Assembly: GCF_000759855.1 (NCBI RefSeq)
Contig: NZ_JNAI01000003.1
Location: forward strand, 1-64,000
Origin: Prochlorococcus marinus str. MIT 9107
GTDB taxonomy: Bacteria > Cyanobacteriota > Cyanobacteriia > PCC-6307 > Cyanobiaceae
Direction: 5' to 3'
Length of the DNA stretch: 64,000 bases
Under the pieces are notes generated by a model. That model made no database searches. It had not been told where the DNA came from and saw only the letters and a program-made list of their open reading frames with translations. Each line of letters starts with the position of its first letter. Position 1 is the stretch's first letter. This document shows, in pieces, positions 32,492-41,754 of this stretch. The translations under genes were made by a program, and so were the position numbers.

Positions 32492-33043
32492 TTAAGGATT
32501 AATTTCAACCTTTTCCCATTTCTTAATCTTTTCCCAAAGATATCTTTTATGAATAGGCTGTTCTAATTTAAGAAGATCTACTGAATCGATTTCAAAATTT
32601 AGAACTACAAAATTTTCTGACTTGGGTAGATTGGATAATATTTCATAACCAGATTGAACTTTTGGGTTTACTTTCTCTCCAGGAGATCCCCAAAACCAAG
32701 GAGATTTTGATTTTTCTGATAATGAATCCCAATAATTTTTGTTATCAAATAATTCACGTATTTTCCCTTTGAATCTATATTGTGATTTTGTTTTCAAAAA
32801 GAACCATAATATTTCTGCATTAGGGTTAGATTTTAAATGCCCAATTTTTTCACTTCTTCTATCTGTAAAAATAATCATTGAACTATCTTTATGCCATCCT
32901 CTGAAAACAACTGTTCTTAATCTTGGCTCATTTTCTTCGCTAACTGTTGCAAGCTGTATCCATCTATTAGAGGTTGATTTGCCCTCTTTTTTTCTAGAAG
33001 ATTTTAAATCTTGTCTCCAACTTGGTAAGTGATTATAAAGCAT
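32492..33043 (-). CDS. Pyridoxamine 5'-phosphate oxidase-family FMN protein (Npun_F5749 type)
   Basis: 183 residues. WIQLATVSEENEPRLRTVVF and IIFTDRRSEKIGHLKSNPNA are the FMN-binding split-barrel blocks of the PNPOx-like family, and ILWFFLKTKSQYRFKGKI is a conserved strand pair. Length and PWFWGSPGE region fit the cyanobacterial/plant pyridoxamine oxidase-related group rather than PdxH. It overlaps the upstream ICMT-like gene by 11 bases. Confidence 0.85.
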   Translation of the reverse strand: MLYNHLPSWRQDLKSSRKKEGKSTSNRWIQLATVSEENEPRLRTVVFRGWHKDSSMIIFTDRRSEKIGHLKSNPNAEILWFFLKTKSQYRFKGKIRELFDNKNYWDSLSEKSKSPWFWGSPGEKVNPKVQSGYEILSNLPKSENFVVLNFEIDSVDLLKLEQPIHKRYLWEKIKKWEKVEINP

Positions 33044-33653
33044 TTAATTTAGGCAAAATAAGACCACTTTTCTTTTTATATTCTTCGAATGAATCATATT
33101 TTGAGAGCGATTTATCTTTTTTTGTCATTCTTGGTAGAAAAACTATAAAGAAAAATATTGCAAGGATTACTAATGGAATGAAACTCATTGAGAGGATAGC
33201 GAATGATAGATAAATTAAAATTTCACCTAGATAATTTGTATTTCTTATATTTTTGAAAAATCCTTCTTTAATTAGATCTTTTTTTAATTTAAGAGAAAAA
33301 TATTTTTGGGCATCACTAGCGAAGTGTAAAAACACCCCAACTATATTTGTAGATATAGATACAGCAATTACCACATTTGGAACAGATTTCTGAGATGAGA
33401 TAAGAATGAAGGGAGCTATCCAGTAACTCCCAAGGAAAATAAAACCAGTAACTGAAGTTAAAAAATTGATTTTTTCTTTAAAATAGGGATCTGGAAATAT
33501 CTTTTCTTTGAGTAGCCAAAGCAATCCATAAGTACCATGCAATGCTAAATAAACGTAGGGCGCGATTGTAAAATTATCAAAAAATATCATAAGTCCTATC
33601 ACTACAAAAGCAGTGAGCCCTTTGTGAAGATTAATTATTTGATTAAGTTTCAT
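33033..33653 (-). CDS. Isoprenylcysteine carboxyl methyltransferase-like (DUF1295/steroid reductase-like) membrane protein
   Basis: 206 residues with five to six helices. The C-terminal block DLIKEGFFKNIRNTNYLGEI followed by YDSFEEYKKKSG matches the SAM-binding end of ICMT/phospholipid methyltransferase-like enzymes (G-x-x-RNPxYxG ... Y-x-x-Y-x-x-x-T/S). Substrate unknown; a lipid or quinone-like molecule is plausible. Its overlap with the PPOx gene indicates one operon. Confidence 0.75.
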   Translation of the reverse strand: MKLNQIINLHKGLTAFVVIGLMIFFDNFTIAPYVYLALHGTYGLLWLLKEKIFPDPYFKEKINFLTSVTGFIFLGSYWIAPFILISSQKSVPNVVIAVSISTNIVGVFLHFASDAQKYFSLKLKKDLIKEGFFKNIRNTNYLGEILIYLSFAILSMSFIPLVILAIFFFIVFLPRMTKKDKSLSKYDSFEEYKKKSGLILPKLNAL

Positions 33654-33720
33654 CTTTTTTAATAATCTAAAAAATGAAATTATTTTCTGTGGATATAACC
33701 TAAGTCGCCAAAAAATTTCA

Positions 33721-33792
33721 TGGGCGATACTGGATTCGAACCAGTGGCCACTACCGTGTCGAGGTAGTGCTCTACCACTGAGCTAATCGCCC
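33721..33792 (-). tRNA. tRNA-Val (anticodon GAC), with C33
   Basis: 72 nt on the minus strand with a 7-bp acceptor stem GGGCGAT/ATCGCCC, D arm GCTC...GAGC, anticodon stem CTACC/GGTAG, T arm ACTGG-TTCGAAT-CCAGT and discriminator A. CCA is not encoded. The seven-base anticodon loop reads TCGACAC, so positions 34-36 are GAC (Val, reading GUC and GUU). Position 33 is C where nearly all tRNAs have U. Confidence 0.9.
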
Positions 33793-33841
33793 AAATTGAA
33801 GAATTTTTAATCCCCCTTATATGAAAATAGCAGGTTGCGTT

Positions 33842-34633
33842 TCATTTTCTAAGTAATTTAACTTTCCATCGTTCTCTTTTGGTGATTTCTAAATTTAGAA
33901 TTTCGATAAATCCTTTATTTTCAAGTTCTAGTTTGTCGCCAATTTTTAAATTAATAGTTGGCTTATTAACTTTGCTTCCATTTAATCTGAGCATTCCATT
34001 TTCTATCCTTTCAATAATTTTGGTTCGTGATATCCTAAAACCTGCTGAAGCTATAGCGTCTATTCTTGTTGAAGCTTCTACTGTATTAACTAGTTTTTTT
34101 GATCTTCCAGAAGGTATTTGTAATTCGTCTATACCAATCAAATTTATTTTTACTTTTACGTCTCTCAAATAAAAAATCTTTTCATTTAGATATTCAATAT
34201 CTAAACTATCTATTATCCCTTGTGCTCCCCTATCGCCAATAGTCCATATATCTCCAACTTTTATTTTATTTACCCCATTTTCAATTAAGAGGGATCTAAA
34301 ATCGTCTTGTGAAGCATTATCAAATAAAAAATTGCCATTAATTTTTAACCCTTGAGCAGGAAAATTATTTTTTAGCGCATTCTCTTCAGGAATATTATCT
34401 CCTCTATAGCAAGCTATTCTAGATCTTTGAGAAGAGGAGAATCCTCCATAAATAAAAAATTTAAAATCATTTAAATTTTCAAAATCTTTTAAAATCTCTT
34501 CGCAAATATAAGTTGAATTAAATCCAGTCCAATAAGTTTCCCAGTGTTTGTAAGCTAAGCTAGCAATATTTATTAATTCCTCAGTTTCTTTTTTGTAGTT
34601 TGAATTTATTAAGATTTCTTTTAAGTCAATCAT
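33842..34633 (-). CDS. Photosystem II S4-domain protein
   Basis: 263 residues. The C-terminal S4 RNA-binding domain is clear: STRIDAIASAGFRISRTKII followed by GMLRLNGSKVNKPTINLKIGD. The N-terminal two-thirds match the cyanobacterial/plastid PSII S4 family related to YlmH, including FFIYGGFSSSQRSRIACYRG. The family is associated with photosystem II biogenesis and found in oxygenic phototrophs. A one-base-tight junction with the preceding gene at 34634 indicates an operon. Confidence 0.88.
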   Translation of the reverse strand: MIDLKEILINSNYKKETEELINIASLAYKHWETYWTGFNSTYICEEILKDFENLNDFKFFIYGGFSSSQRSRIACYRGDNIPEENALKNNFPAQGLKINGNFLFDNASQDDFRSLLIENGVNKIKVGDIWTIGDRGAQGIIDSLDIEYLNEKIFYLRDVKVKINLIGIDELQIPSGRSKKLVNTVEASTRIDAIASAGFRISRTKIIERIENGMLRLNGSKVNKPTINLKIGDKLELENKGFIEILNLEITKRERWKVKLLRK

Positions 34634-35200
34634 TTAACCTTCTAAAAAAATTATATCTTTTGCTTCTGATTGTTTTATCAAAGCCCAAGGTAATTCGGTC
34701 CCAATTTGATTTTCAATTAGAACAAGCCATTTGCCCTCTTTATTAAAGTTAATAATTGATCGCAATTCTTTATTTCTATTGATGTTGATACTTGCAGCAG
34801 AAACAATGCTTCCTAAATATCCTGAACCCATGCCTAAAAGACCTCCAATTAATGATTCCCCTATGTTATTTAAACCAAGAAAGCTGAAGGTAGATAAATT
34901 TGTCATATTAGAAAAAGCTATTCCAGCTATAAACCCAAATGGCATCAGCCATCTACTCATTTCTTTTTGTCTAATCTTTCTATCAAGTTTAGGATTTAAG
35001 ATTCTTATATCTTCAAAATTTTGAGATTTGAATAAGATATTTGCTTTCGCATTTAGCAATTCTGTTTCGTCTGATGATATTTTCTCACTTATTGGTGGGA
35101 TCAAAATAGCTTCTGAAAGCATTACTGATTTTTCTTTGAAAACATCAAATAGTTGAACACATTTATCGATGTCTTCAAATATCACAATACTTTTTGTCAA
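34634..35200 (-). CDS. Conserved hypothetical with glycine-zipper membrane segment
   Basis: 188 residues. The N-terminal 70 residues are soluble (alternating strand/helix), then WLMPFGFIAGIAFSNM and a Gly-rich stretch GESLIGGLLGMGSGYLGSIV form one or two membrane or zipper segments. The end returns to a soluble alpha/beta pattern. Glycine zippers favour oligomerisation. It is co-transcribed with the PSII S4 gene, so a thylakoid link is a reasonable guess. No family name known. Confidence 0.65.
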   Translation of the reverse strand: MTKSIVIFEDIDKCVQLFDVFKEKSVMLSEAILIPPISEKISSDETELLNAKANILFKSQNFEDIRILNPKLDRKIRQKEMSRWLMPFGFIAGIAFSNMTNLSTFSFLGLNNIGESLIGGLLGMGSGYLGSIVSAASININRNKELRSIINFNKEGKWLVLIENQIGTELPWALIKQSEAKDIIFLEG

Positions 35201-35299
35201 ATCTCAATCCTCAAATGTTTGTGTGTTATTCAAATTAATAAAATAAGATACATACACTATAGATTAAGTTAAAGTAAAAGATTAAAGAACCAATCTTAA

Positions 35300-36886
35300 A
35301 TGACAAAAGTTCTCATTACAGATCCAATTGATCAAACAGGAATCGATATTCTTTCACAAGTTGCTCAGGTTGATGAGAAGATAGGAATCTCAGACTCTGA
35401 GTTAGCTTCCATTATTAAAGATTATGATGCTTTAATGATTCGCTCTGGTACTCAAGTGACTGAAGAAATTATTAACTCTTCAAGCAAACTGAGAATTATT
35501 GGAAGAGCAGGAGTTGGAGTCGATAATGTAGATGTTAAGTCTGCTACGCAAAAAGGCGTTCTTGTTGTTAATTCTCCAGGAGGTAACACAATAGCCGCTG
35601 CTGAGCATACCATAGCTATGATGTTGGCCTTATCTAGGCATATTCCAATAGCTAATAGCAGTACTTTGTCAGGTAAATGGGAGAGAAAGAAATTTGTTGG
35701 AAATGAGCTTTATGAGAAAAAATTAGGAGTCGTAGGTTTAGGAAAAATTGGTGCTCATGTAGCGAAAGTTGCTAATGCATTAGGAATGGAAGTTTACGGA
35801 TATGATCCCTTTGTTTCAAATGAAAGAGCTCAACAAATACAAGTTAAACTTTCTGAACTAGAGGTCTTATTCCAACAATCCGATTATGTGACTTTGCATT
35901 TGCCTCGCACACCAGAGACAGAGAATTTAGTAAATATGAAGGTGCTTAAAAGTATGAAAAGTAGCGCAAAATTAATTAATTGTGCTCGAGGAGGCTTGAT
36001 TGACGAAGAAGCATTAGCAGAAGCTTTAAATAAATCCTTGATTGGAGGAGCAGCAATAGATGTCTTTGCTAAAGAACCTTTGGAATCGAATTCACCACTT
36101 CTAAAAGTTAAAAAAAATCTTATTCTTACCCCTCATTTAGGAGCATCTACTAGGGAAGCACAAGAGAATGTAGCTGTTGATGTAGCCGAACAAATAAGAG
36201 ATGTCTTGCTTGGTTTATCTGCTAGAACCGCCGTTAATATTCCTGGTTTAAGTCCTGACATTATGGATAGTCTAAAACCTCATTTGCAGTTGGCTGAAAC
36301 AATGGGACTGCTTATAAGTCAGCTTTCGGGCGGACAGATACAGAAACTAGAGGTAAAGCTTCAAGGTGAATTTGTTCAACATCCTTCCCAGCCATTGATA
36401 ATAGCTAGTTTAAAAGGGCTACTAAGTAAGGCTTTGGGAGATAGGATAAATTATGTGAATGCTTCTCTAGAAGCAGAATCTAGAGGTATTTCAGTTGTTG
36501 AGAGTAAAGATGAGGCAAGACCTGAATTTGCTAGTGGATCGCTTCAGTTAACTACTTATGGGAATAATGGCGACCATAGCGTCGCAGGGAGTATCTTTGC
36601 TGATGGAGAATTAAGAATTATTAGTATTGATCAATATCCAGTTAATGTATCGCCAAGCAGATATATGTTGGTTACAAGGCATAGAGATATGCCGGGTATT
36701 ATTGGCAAGCTGGGGTCTTTATTAGGTAGCAACAATGTAAATATTGCCTCTATGCAGGTTGGACGCAAAATTGTTAGAGGAGAAGCTGTTATGGTTTTAA
36801 GTATTGATGATCCAATACCTAATAAGTTGCTTGACACCATTATTGATGTAGAGGGTATTACTAGTGCTAATCCAGTTACTTTGTGA
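35300..36886 (+). CDS. serA: D-3-phosphoglycerate dehydrogenase
   Basis: 528 residues, the long form. The NAD-binding fold has GVVGLGKIGAHVAK at 143-156; RGGLIDEEAL and PHLGASTREAQENV carry catalytic Arg/His blocks. The intervening ASB-like domain is followed by a C-terminal ACT domain beginning RYMLVTRHRDMPGIIGKLGS, which normally binds serine for feedback inhibition. SerA makes 3-phosphohydroxypyruvate, the first step of serine synthesis. prmA follows 17 bases later. Confidence 0.96.
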   Translation: MTKVLITDPIDQTGIDILSQVAQVDEKIGISDSELASIIKDYDALMIRSGTQVTEEIINSSSKLRIIGRAGVGVDNVDVKSATQKGVLVVNSPGGNTIAAAEHTIAMMLALSRHIPIANSSTLSGKWERKKFVGNELYEKKLGVVGLGKIGAHVAKVANALGMEVYGYDPFVSNERAQQIQVKLSELEVLFQQSDYVTLHLPRTPETENLVNMKVLKSMKSSAKLINCARGGLIDEEALAEALNKSLIGGAAIDVFAKEPLESNSPLLKVKKNLILTPHLGASTREAQENVAVDVAEQIRDVLLGLSARTAVNIPGLSPDIMDSLKPHLQLAETMGLLISQLSGGQIQKLEVKLQGEFVQHPSQPLIIASLKGLLSKALGDRINYVNASLEAESRGISVVESKDEARPEFASGSLQLTTYGNNGDHSVAGSIFADGELRIISIDQYPVNVSPSRYMLVTRHRDMPGIIGKLGSLLGSNNVNIASMQVGRKIVRGEAVMVLSIDDPIPNKLLDTIIDVEGITSANPVTL

Positions 36887-36903
36887 AAGTCTTATTCTAG
36901 TTA

Positions 36904-37815
36904 ATGGCAATTAAAGACTGGTATAAAATAACCTTTCAGATAGAAAGTGATTTAGAAGATATTATTATTTGGAAATTAAACGAACTAGGAATTTTCAGTT
37001 TTTCATTCGAATATTTAAAAAAAACTGAAAATAAAAAAGAAGTGAATATTTGGCTTCCAATTGATGCATGGGACAAGAATTCTAGAAGTGATTTTGAAAA
37101 AATAATTAGCAAACTTCTAAATATTAACGACTCTAAAAATCAATTTTTTAACTGGAGTCTTATTAAAGAAGAGGATTGGTTAACAAGCTGGAAAAAATAT
37201 TGGGCTCCTGAATTAGTAGGGAATCATTTTTTAATATTGCCTTGTTGGATAAATTTGAATGAAAAATTTAAGGATAAGCAAATTATAAAAATTGACCCCG
37301 GTGCGGCCTTTGGTACTGGTAGTCACCCTTCAACCTATCTTTGTTTAGAAAAAATGGAGAATATTCTATTTTATGATAAAAAGGTATTAGATATTGGAAG
37401 CGGTAGCGGGATTTTGAGCATTGCTGCAAGATTACTTGGAGCAAAAGAGGTTTGTGCATTAGATAATGATTATCTAGCTGTAAATTCTACTAACTCTAAT
37501 TTTCAACTAAATTTCGGAAATTTAAATAACCTAAAAACATATTTGGGATCTTTTGATGAGGTAATTTTAAAAAATCAACTCGAACAATTTGATTGTGTTT
37601 TATGCAATATTCTTGCTGATGTAATAAAAGGAATGATTCCAAATATTTATAAGTGTTTAAGAAATAATGGGGAAGTCATTTTCAGTGGAATTCTGAATTC
37701 ACAAAAAGATGAAATTATAAAAATATTAATTCAAAATAACTTGAAATTATTGGACGTATCATCTAGAAAAGATTGGGCGTGTATTTCTGCGCAAAAAGCC
37801 AGTAAGTTGCCCTAA
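36904..37815 (+). CDS. prmA: Ribosomal protein L11 methyltransferase
   Basis: 303 residues. [20 protein letters not shown] is the PrmA signature, [20 protein letters not shown] the SAM loop and CNILADVI the post-motif II block. PrmA trimethylates lysines and the N-terminus of ribosomal protein L11. The N-terminal 100 residues form the L11-recognition domain, which is divergent as expected. It probably shares a transcript with serA. Confidence 0.93.
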   Translation: MAIKDWYKITFQIESDLEDIIIWKLNELGIFSFSFEYLKKTENKKEVNIWLPIDAWDKNSRSDFEKIISKLLNINDSKNQFFNWSLIKEEDWLTSWKKYWAPELVGNHFLILPCWINLNEKFKDKQIIKIDPGAAFGTGSHPSTYLCLEKMENILFYDKKVLDIGSGSGILSIAARLLGAKEVCALDNDYLAVNSTNSNFQLNFGNLNNLKTYLGSFDEVILKNQLEQFDCVLCNILADVIKGMIPNIYKCLRNNGEVIFSGILNSQKDEIIKILIQNNLKLLDVSSRKDWACISAQKASKLP

Positions 37816-37949
37816 GCATAAGTTTTACTTATCGATACTCTTAAATACATTTTATTGTGTCATTTTTTACTTCAAAATCTCACATATCGTCCTAATCGAT
37901 GTTAAAAATGTAATTGATAGGTATTAGTTACCAACAATTTTTTATTAAA

Positions 37950-38249
37950 ATGGCTTCTTACAAAGTTACATTCATCAGCGAAGGCGAAGGTCTCAATTCA
38001 ACTATTGAAGTACCTGATGATCAATACATTCTTGACGCAGCTGAGGAGCAGGGTATAGATCTCCCTTATTCGTGTAGAGCTGGAGCATGTTCAACATGTG
38101 CTGGGAAAGTGACTTCAGGGAGTGTTGATCAATCAGACCAGAGTTTCTTAGATGATGATCAACTAGCAGCTGGTTTTGTACTTACATGTGTTGCTTATCC
38201 AACATCTGATGTAACTATTACTACTCACGCTGAGGAAGAATTGTATTAA
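37950..38249 (+). CDS. petF: Plant-type [2Fe-2S] ferredoxin
   Basis: 99 residues from the ATG at 37950; a 12-residue upstream extension is rejected because photosynthetic ferredoxins begin near MASYKV. The cluster ligands are in [14 protein letters not shown] and the distal [10 protein letters not shown]. The product is acidic with the conserved EEELY end. Ferredoxin carries electrons from photosystem I to FNR, nitrite reductase and desaturases (including the one at 12292). A strong terminator follows. Confidence 0.95.
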   Translation: MASYKVTFISEGEGLNSTIEVPDDQYILDAAEEQGIDLPYSCRAGACSTCAGKVTSGSVDQSDQSFLDDDQLAAGFVLTCVAYPTSDVTITTHAEEELY

Positions 38250-38294
38250 TTATAAAAAATTAACTTTTTTAAGTTGATAATTTATTATTTCTCT

Positions 38295-38321
38295 GCCACC
38301 ATCTATGAAGGTGGCTTTTTT
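38295..38321 (+). terminator. Rho-independent terminator after ferredoxin
   Basis: A 6-bp GC stem GCCACC / GGTGGC with a 9-base loop is followed by TTTTTT, 46 bases after the petF stop. It should isolate the highly expressed ferredoxin message. Confidence 0.9.
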
Positions 38322-38327
38322 ATGTAA

Positions 38328-38696
38328 ATGAATAAATTTGAATTTTTTAAAACTGGAAGTATTCAATCAAGTTACGGTGGCCAGTACAGTTATAAGGTTA
38401 TTGGACCATGCTGCAGACTTTACGATAGGGAAGAGTTACCTTGGCCCTGTTCAAGGCTTGCTTGGAGAAGTAAGGAACCAAGTTGGAGAAGGATAGGGTC
38501 TAGGTTTGTAGCAGATATGGCTTCGAGAAAATGTCCATCTTATTCGGTTAAGATCTTAGAGCCTGGTTCAAAACAAGTTGAAACCGTAATTACCCTTTTC
38601 TCAAAGAAATTTTCTTCTGATATACAGGAATGGTGGTATAGCAAAAAGCCAGCCTCAAAAGAGCCTGGCAATATCTTCCCTTTTGAAGTTAATTAG
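38328..38696 (+). CDS. Conserved cyanobacterial hypothetical protein
   Basis: 122 residues. SSYGGQYSYKVIGPCCRLYD and WPCSRLAWRSKEPSWRRIGS are dense in Cys, Trp and Arg, unlike random sequence, and suggest a structured soluble domain. CPSYSVKILEP follows. A CCR pair and two more cysteines could bind metal. The ATG is only 7 bases past the ferredoxin terminator run. Function unknown to me. Confidence 0.7.
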   Translation: MNKFEFFKTGSIQSSYGGQYSYKVIGPCCRLYDREELPWPCSRLAWRSKEPSWRRIGSRFVADMASRKCPSYSVKILEPGSKQVETVITLFSKKFSSDIQEWWYSKKPASKEPGNIFPFEVN

Positions 38697-38704
38697 CTTT
38701 AATA

Positions 38705-39307
38705 CTATGCTTTTGGTTTAGGAGGCATATAACCTTTTAAACCAGTGCATTCCAGACTATCTATTGTATCAACTCCAGTTTTCGGGTTAGTTCCACTAGC
38801 TCTTTCACATAATGATTTTCTCTGAGAAAGATCAAGATTTGCATCAGTAAAGTCTGCCCCATCAATAATTGCTCCATCAAAAACACTTTTCATTAGCTCT
38901 CCATTAGTTAGATTTGCATCTGTAAAATCAGCATTATCGAAGCGGGTTGCATACGCAATAAGGTCCTTCATGTTGGCCCCTTTAAAACTAGAGTTTTTTG
39001 CTGTTGTTACGCTCATATATGCGCCTTGTAGATTAGCTTCACCTAAATCTTGATTAGACAAATCATACTTAACATATTCAGTATTATGAAGGTCGGCACC
39101 GTGAAGATCGTCTTTTAGTACGTCAACTGATGAAGGATCACTAGGATAAAGAGCATTAGCAGAAATTGGATTAAGAAGTAAACCAATAATTAAGGGAAGA
39201 AAAATAAGTAGTCTTTTACAAGACTTATGTAGTGATGAAAAAATAGAAACCATTTCGATCAACATCAATATAGAAAACCTATGACTATTATTCCATGGGT
39301 TGGTCAT
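38705..39307 (-). CDS. Exported pentapeptide-repeat protein, probably thylakoid lumenal
   Basis: 200 residues from 39307; internal ATGs at 39265 and 39253 give better placed signal peptides. The signal core LLIFLPLIIGLLL ends at ANA before LYPSD. Repeats A(D/N)LxN/x fill residues 70-150 (HGADLHNTEY, GEANLQGAYM, NADFTDANLTNG, DGADFTDANLDL), forming a right-handed beta helix. Two C-terminal cysteines (SLCERAS and LECTGL) could pair. Related lumenal pentapeptide proteins occur in cyanobacteria and plant thylakoids; exact role unknown. Confidence 0.85.
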   Translation of the reverse strand: MTNPWNNSHRFSILMLIEMVSIFSSLHKSCKRLLIFLPLIIGLLLNPISANALYPSDPSSVDVLKDDLHGADLHNTEYVKYDLSNQDLGEANLQGAYMSVTTAKNSSFKGANMKDLIAYATRFDNADFTDANLTNGELMKSVFDGAIIDGADFTDANLDLSQRKSLCERASGTNPKTGVDTIDSLECTGLKGYMPPKPKA

Positions 39308-39339
39308 TTACGACTCTTCTTCTCACGAACTGTTGCAGT

Positions 39340-40278
39340 TTATTTAATTTCTGCAGTAAGAAAATCTTTTGCAAGTTGAGTATTTGGAAAAACTTTTTGC
39401 GCCTCTTTAAGCAAATCGCTTGGCGTAATTGCATTTTTATTAGAGTATCTCGGACTTAAATGAGTAATAATTAATTTTTTTGTATTAGATAATAATGCTG
39501 TTTTAGCAGCCATGATTGTTGTGGAATGTAATTTTTCGTAGGCCATGCTCTCATCTTCCTCTGAAAATGTCGATTCATGTACCAATAAATCGGCATTTTC
39601 TGATAATGAAACCGCTGATTCGCTAAAGACAGTATCTGTACAATAAACAAAACTTTTACCCTTCCTAGGAGGTCCACAAAAATCTTTTCCATTAAATGAC
39701 CTGCCATCCGCCAATACGACTTTTTTACCTTGTTGCAGTTCTGAATAGATTGGCCCAGGTTTTATATTCATATATTGTGCCTTTTTTATATCAAATATAC
39801 CCGGCTTATCTTTTTCACTTACTCGATAACCATAAGCAGGTATTTTATGTTTAAGGCGAGCGCAATTAACCTTTATAGCGTTATTCTCAAATAAAATTTG
39901 ATTTTTTGATGCACAATTTTCAACTTCCACGAAATGCAATGGAAACGATAATTTGCAAAAACTACTTCTAAGTGCAGAATTTAAAAACCCTCGCAGCTCT
40001 GAAGGACCGAAAATTTCAATACCCTTACTATTTCCTGATAAACCTAAGGTAGCTAAAAGTCCTGGTAAACCATAAATATGATCTCCATGCATATGGGTAA
40101 TAAATATTTTCTTGATTTGTGAAGATTTAATATTACTTTTCATTATTTGATGCTGTGTTCCCTCTCCACAGTCAAAAAGCCAAACTTCTGAAGATTGTGA
40201 TAATTTAAGTGCTAATGAAGAAACATTTCTAGTTAAGGAGGGAACTCCTGAACTTGTTCCTAAGAAGGTAACATTCAC
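39340..40278 (-). CDS. rnz: Ribonuclease Z
   Basis: 312 residues from GTG. HMHGDH at 62-67 is the metallo-beta-lactamase zinc motif and GTSSGVPS at 8-15 the typical N-terminal loop. SPRYSNK and HESTFSEED supply further zinc ligands. RNase Z removes 3' trailers from tRNA precursors lacking encoded CCA, which fits the tRNA in this window. Full length for the short form. Confidence 0.95.
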   Translation of the reverse strand: MNVTFLGTSSGVPSLTRNVSSLALKLSQSSEVWLFDCGEGTQHQIMKSNIKSSQIKKIFITHMHGDHIYGLPGLLATLGLSGNSKGIEIFGPSELRGFLNSALRSSFCKLSFPLHFVEVENCASKNQILFENNAIKVNCARLKHKIPAYGYRVSEKDKPGIFDIKKAQYMNIKPGPIYSELQQGKKVVLADGRSFNGKDFCGPPRKGKSFVYCTDTVFSESAVSLSENADLLVHESTFSEEDESMAYEKLHSTTIMAAKTALLSNTKKLIITHLSPRYSNKNAITPSDLLKEAQKVFPNTQLAKDFLTAEIK

Positions 40279-40365
40279 TTATTATGATATTTTTATTTGA
40301 AATATGGATTAAATCTAGACTTTTAGTCAAACTTAGGCAAATTAAGAATTCGTTTTTCAAACAAA

Positions 40366-41751
40366 GTGAAATTTAAATATATAAAAATTACTCATAATTA
40401 CTTTTTAATATTTATTTTAAATTTTTGCGTTTTTCAGACAAGACCTTTACTTGCTTCAAGAATACCTACTATAAGGGTTTTAATTTCAAAAAATAAAAAA
40501 ATCAGGATTAGAGCTGATAGAGCAATCCCATTGACTGTTGAAGGGCAAAAATTTTCTAATAAAAAATTTAAAGGTTTAACTTTAAAAATGGAAAGTAATA
40601 GAAAATTTATGTTTTTTGATAATAACAAACAAAAAATTTATGATCTGAAGAATAAAGATAAATTTGTAATTAAAACTTCAGACCTTAGAGGTATTTGGGT
40701 TGGTCAGAAAAGATATGCAGGAAAATTGAAGATTTTTGTAATTGATAATGAGATATTGGTAGTTAATGTTCTTGGGGTTGAGAATTATCTGAGTAGTGTT
40801 GTTGGTTCAGAAATGCCAACTAAATGGCCTATTGAAGCATTAAAAGCACAAGCAATTGCTTCAAGAACTTATGCTTTGAAGCAAAAAGGCAATGCTCAAT
40901 ATGATATTGATTCGACAAATAAGAATCAGGTTTATAGTGGCCTTGAGGCAAGAACTTATAAAACTACAAAAGCTGTAAATAGTACAAAAGCATTAGTCTT
41001 GGTCTATAAAAACAAATTAATTAATTCTTTATTTCATAGTAGTTCAGCTGGAATGACCGAAAATAGTCAAGATGTATGGGAGAATGAATACCCATATTTA
41101 TCAAGCGTTAAAGACTTTGATAAAAACAACCCTAAACTTCGATGGCAGAAAAGATTTTCAAATAAACAATTACAAAAATTATTTCCAAAGATTGGAGGCA
41201 TAAAACAAATTGAGATTTTAAAAATAACGGATACAGGAAGAGTACAAAATGTAAAAATTCAAGGTGATTATGGATCGGATCAAATTTCAGGAGTAAATAT
41301 ACGAAAAAGATTGAATCTTAAAAGTACTTTAGTAAGATTTAAATTAACTGAAGATAATGGAACTAAATCAGATAATGAGAATAACAAACTATTATCAACT
41401 ACATTATTAGAAGACAAACCCTTAACCCATATTGTTAAACCAGGCGATAGCTTATTTGATATCGCGGATCAATACAAAGTAAGTTTTCATGAAATAGTTA
41501 CCTTCAATAATATTAAAGATCCATCAGTAATAAATATAAATCAAAAATTATTAATTCCAAGAAACCCTGGAAATAATTTACCCAACGTAGAAAAGATTTT
41601 AGTGGTTTCAGGATATGGTTCTGGTCATGGTGTAGGAATGAGCCAATGGGGAGCAAAATATATGGCTACTAAAGGAGCAAAAGCTAAGGCAATATTAAAA
41701 CATTTTTATAGAGGAGTTAAAATAAAACCTTTTAAAAGATATTTTTTATAA
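40366..41751 (+). CDS. SpoIID/LytB-domain protein with inserted LysM
   Basis: 461 residues from GTG with an N-terminal membrane/signal segment (FLIFILNFCVF). The SpoIID domain spans about 130-430: GSEMPTKWPIEALKAQAIAS at 147-166, HSSSAGMTENSQDVW at 224-238 and GSGHGVGMSQWGA at 418-430. A LysM module (HIVKPGDSLFDIADQYKVSF ... INQKLLIPR, 355-399) sits inside it, just before the last motif. SpoIID proteins cut peptidoglycan glycan strands; LysM binds them. It probably remodels the cell wall. Confidence 0.88.
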   Translation: MKFKYIKITHNYFLIFILNFCVFQTRPLLASRIPTIRVLISKNKKIRIRADRAIPLTVEGQKFSNKKFKGLTLKMESNRKFMFFDNNKQKIYDLKNKDKFVIKTSDLRGIWVGQKRYAGKLKIFVIDNEILVVNVLGVENYLSSVVGSEMPTKWPIEALKAQAIASRTYALKQKGNAQYDIDSTNKNQVYSGLEARTYKTTKAVNSTKALVLVYKNKLINSLFHSSSAGMTENSQDVWENEYPYLSSVKDFDKNNPKLRWQKRFSNKQLQKLFPKIGGIKQIEILKITDTGRVQNVKIQGDYGSDQISGVNIRKRLNLKSTLVRFKLTEDNGTKSDNENNKLLSTTLLEDKPLTHIVKPGDSLFDIADQYKVSFHEIVTFNNIKDPSVININQKLLIPRNPGNNLPNVEKILVVSGYGSGHGVGMSQWGAKYMATKGAKAKAILKHFYRGVKIKPFKRYFL

Positions 41752-41754
41752 AAA

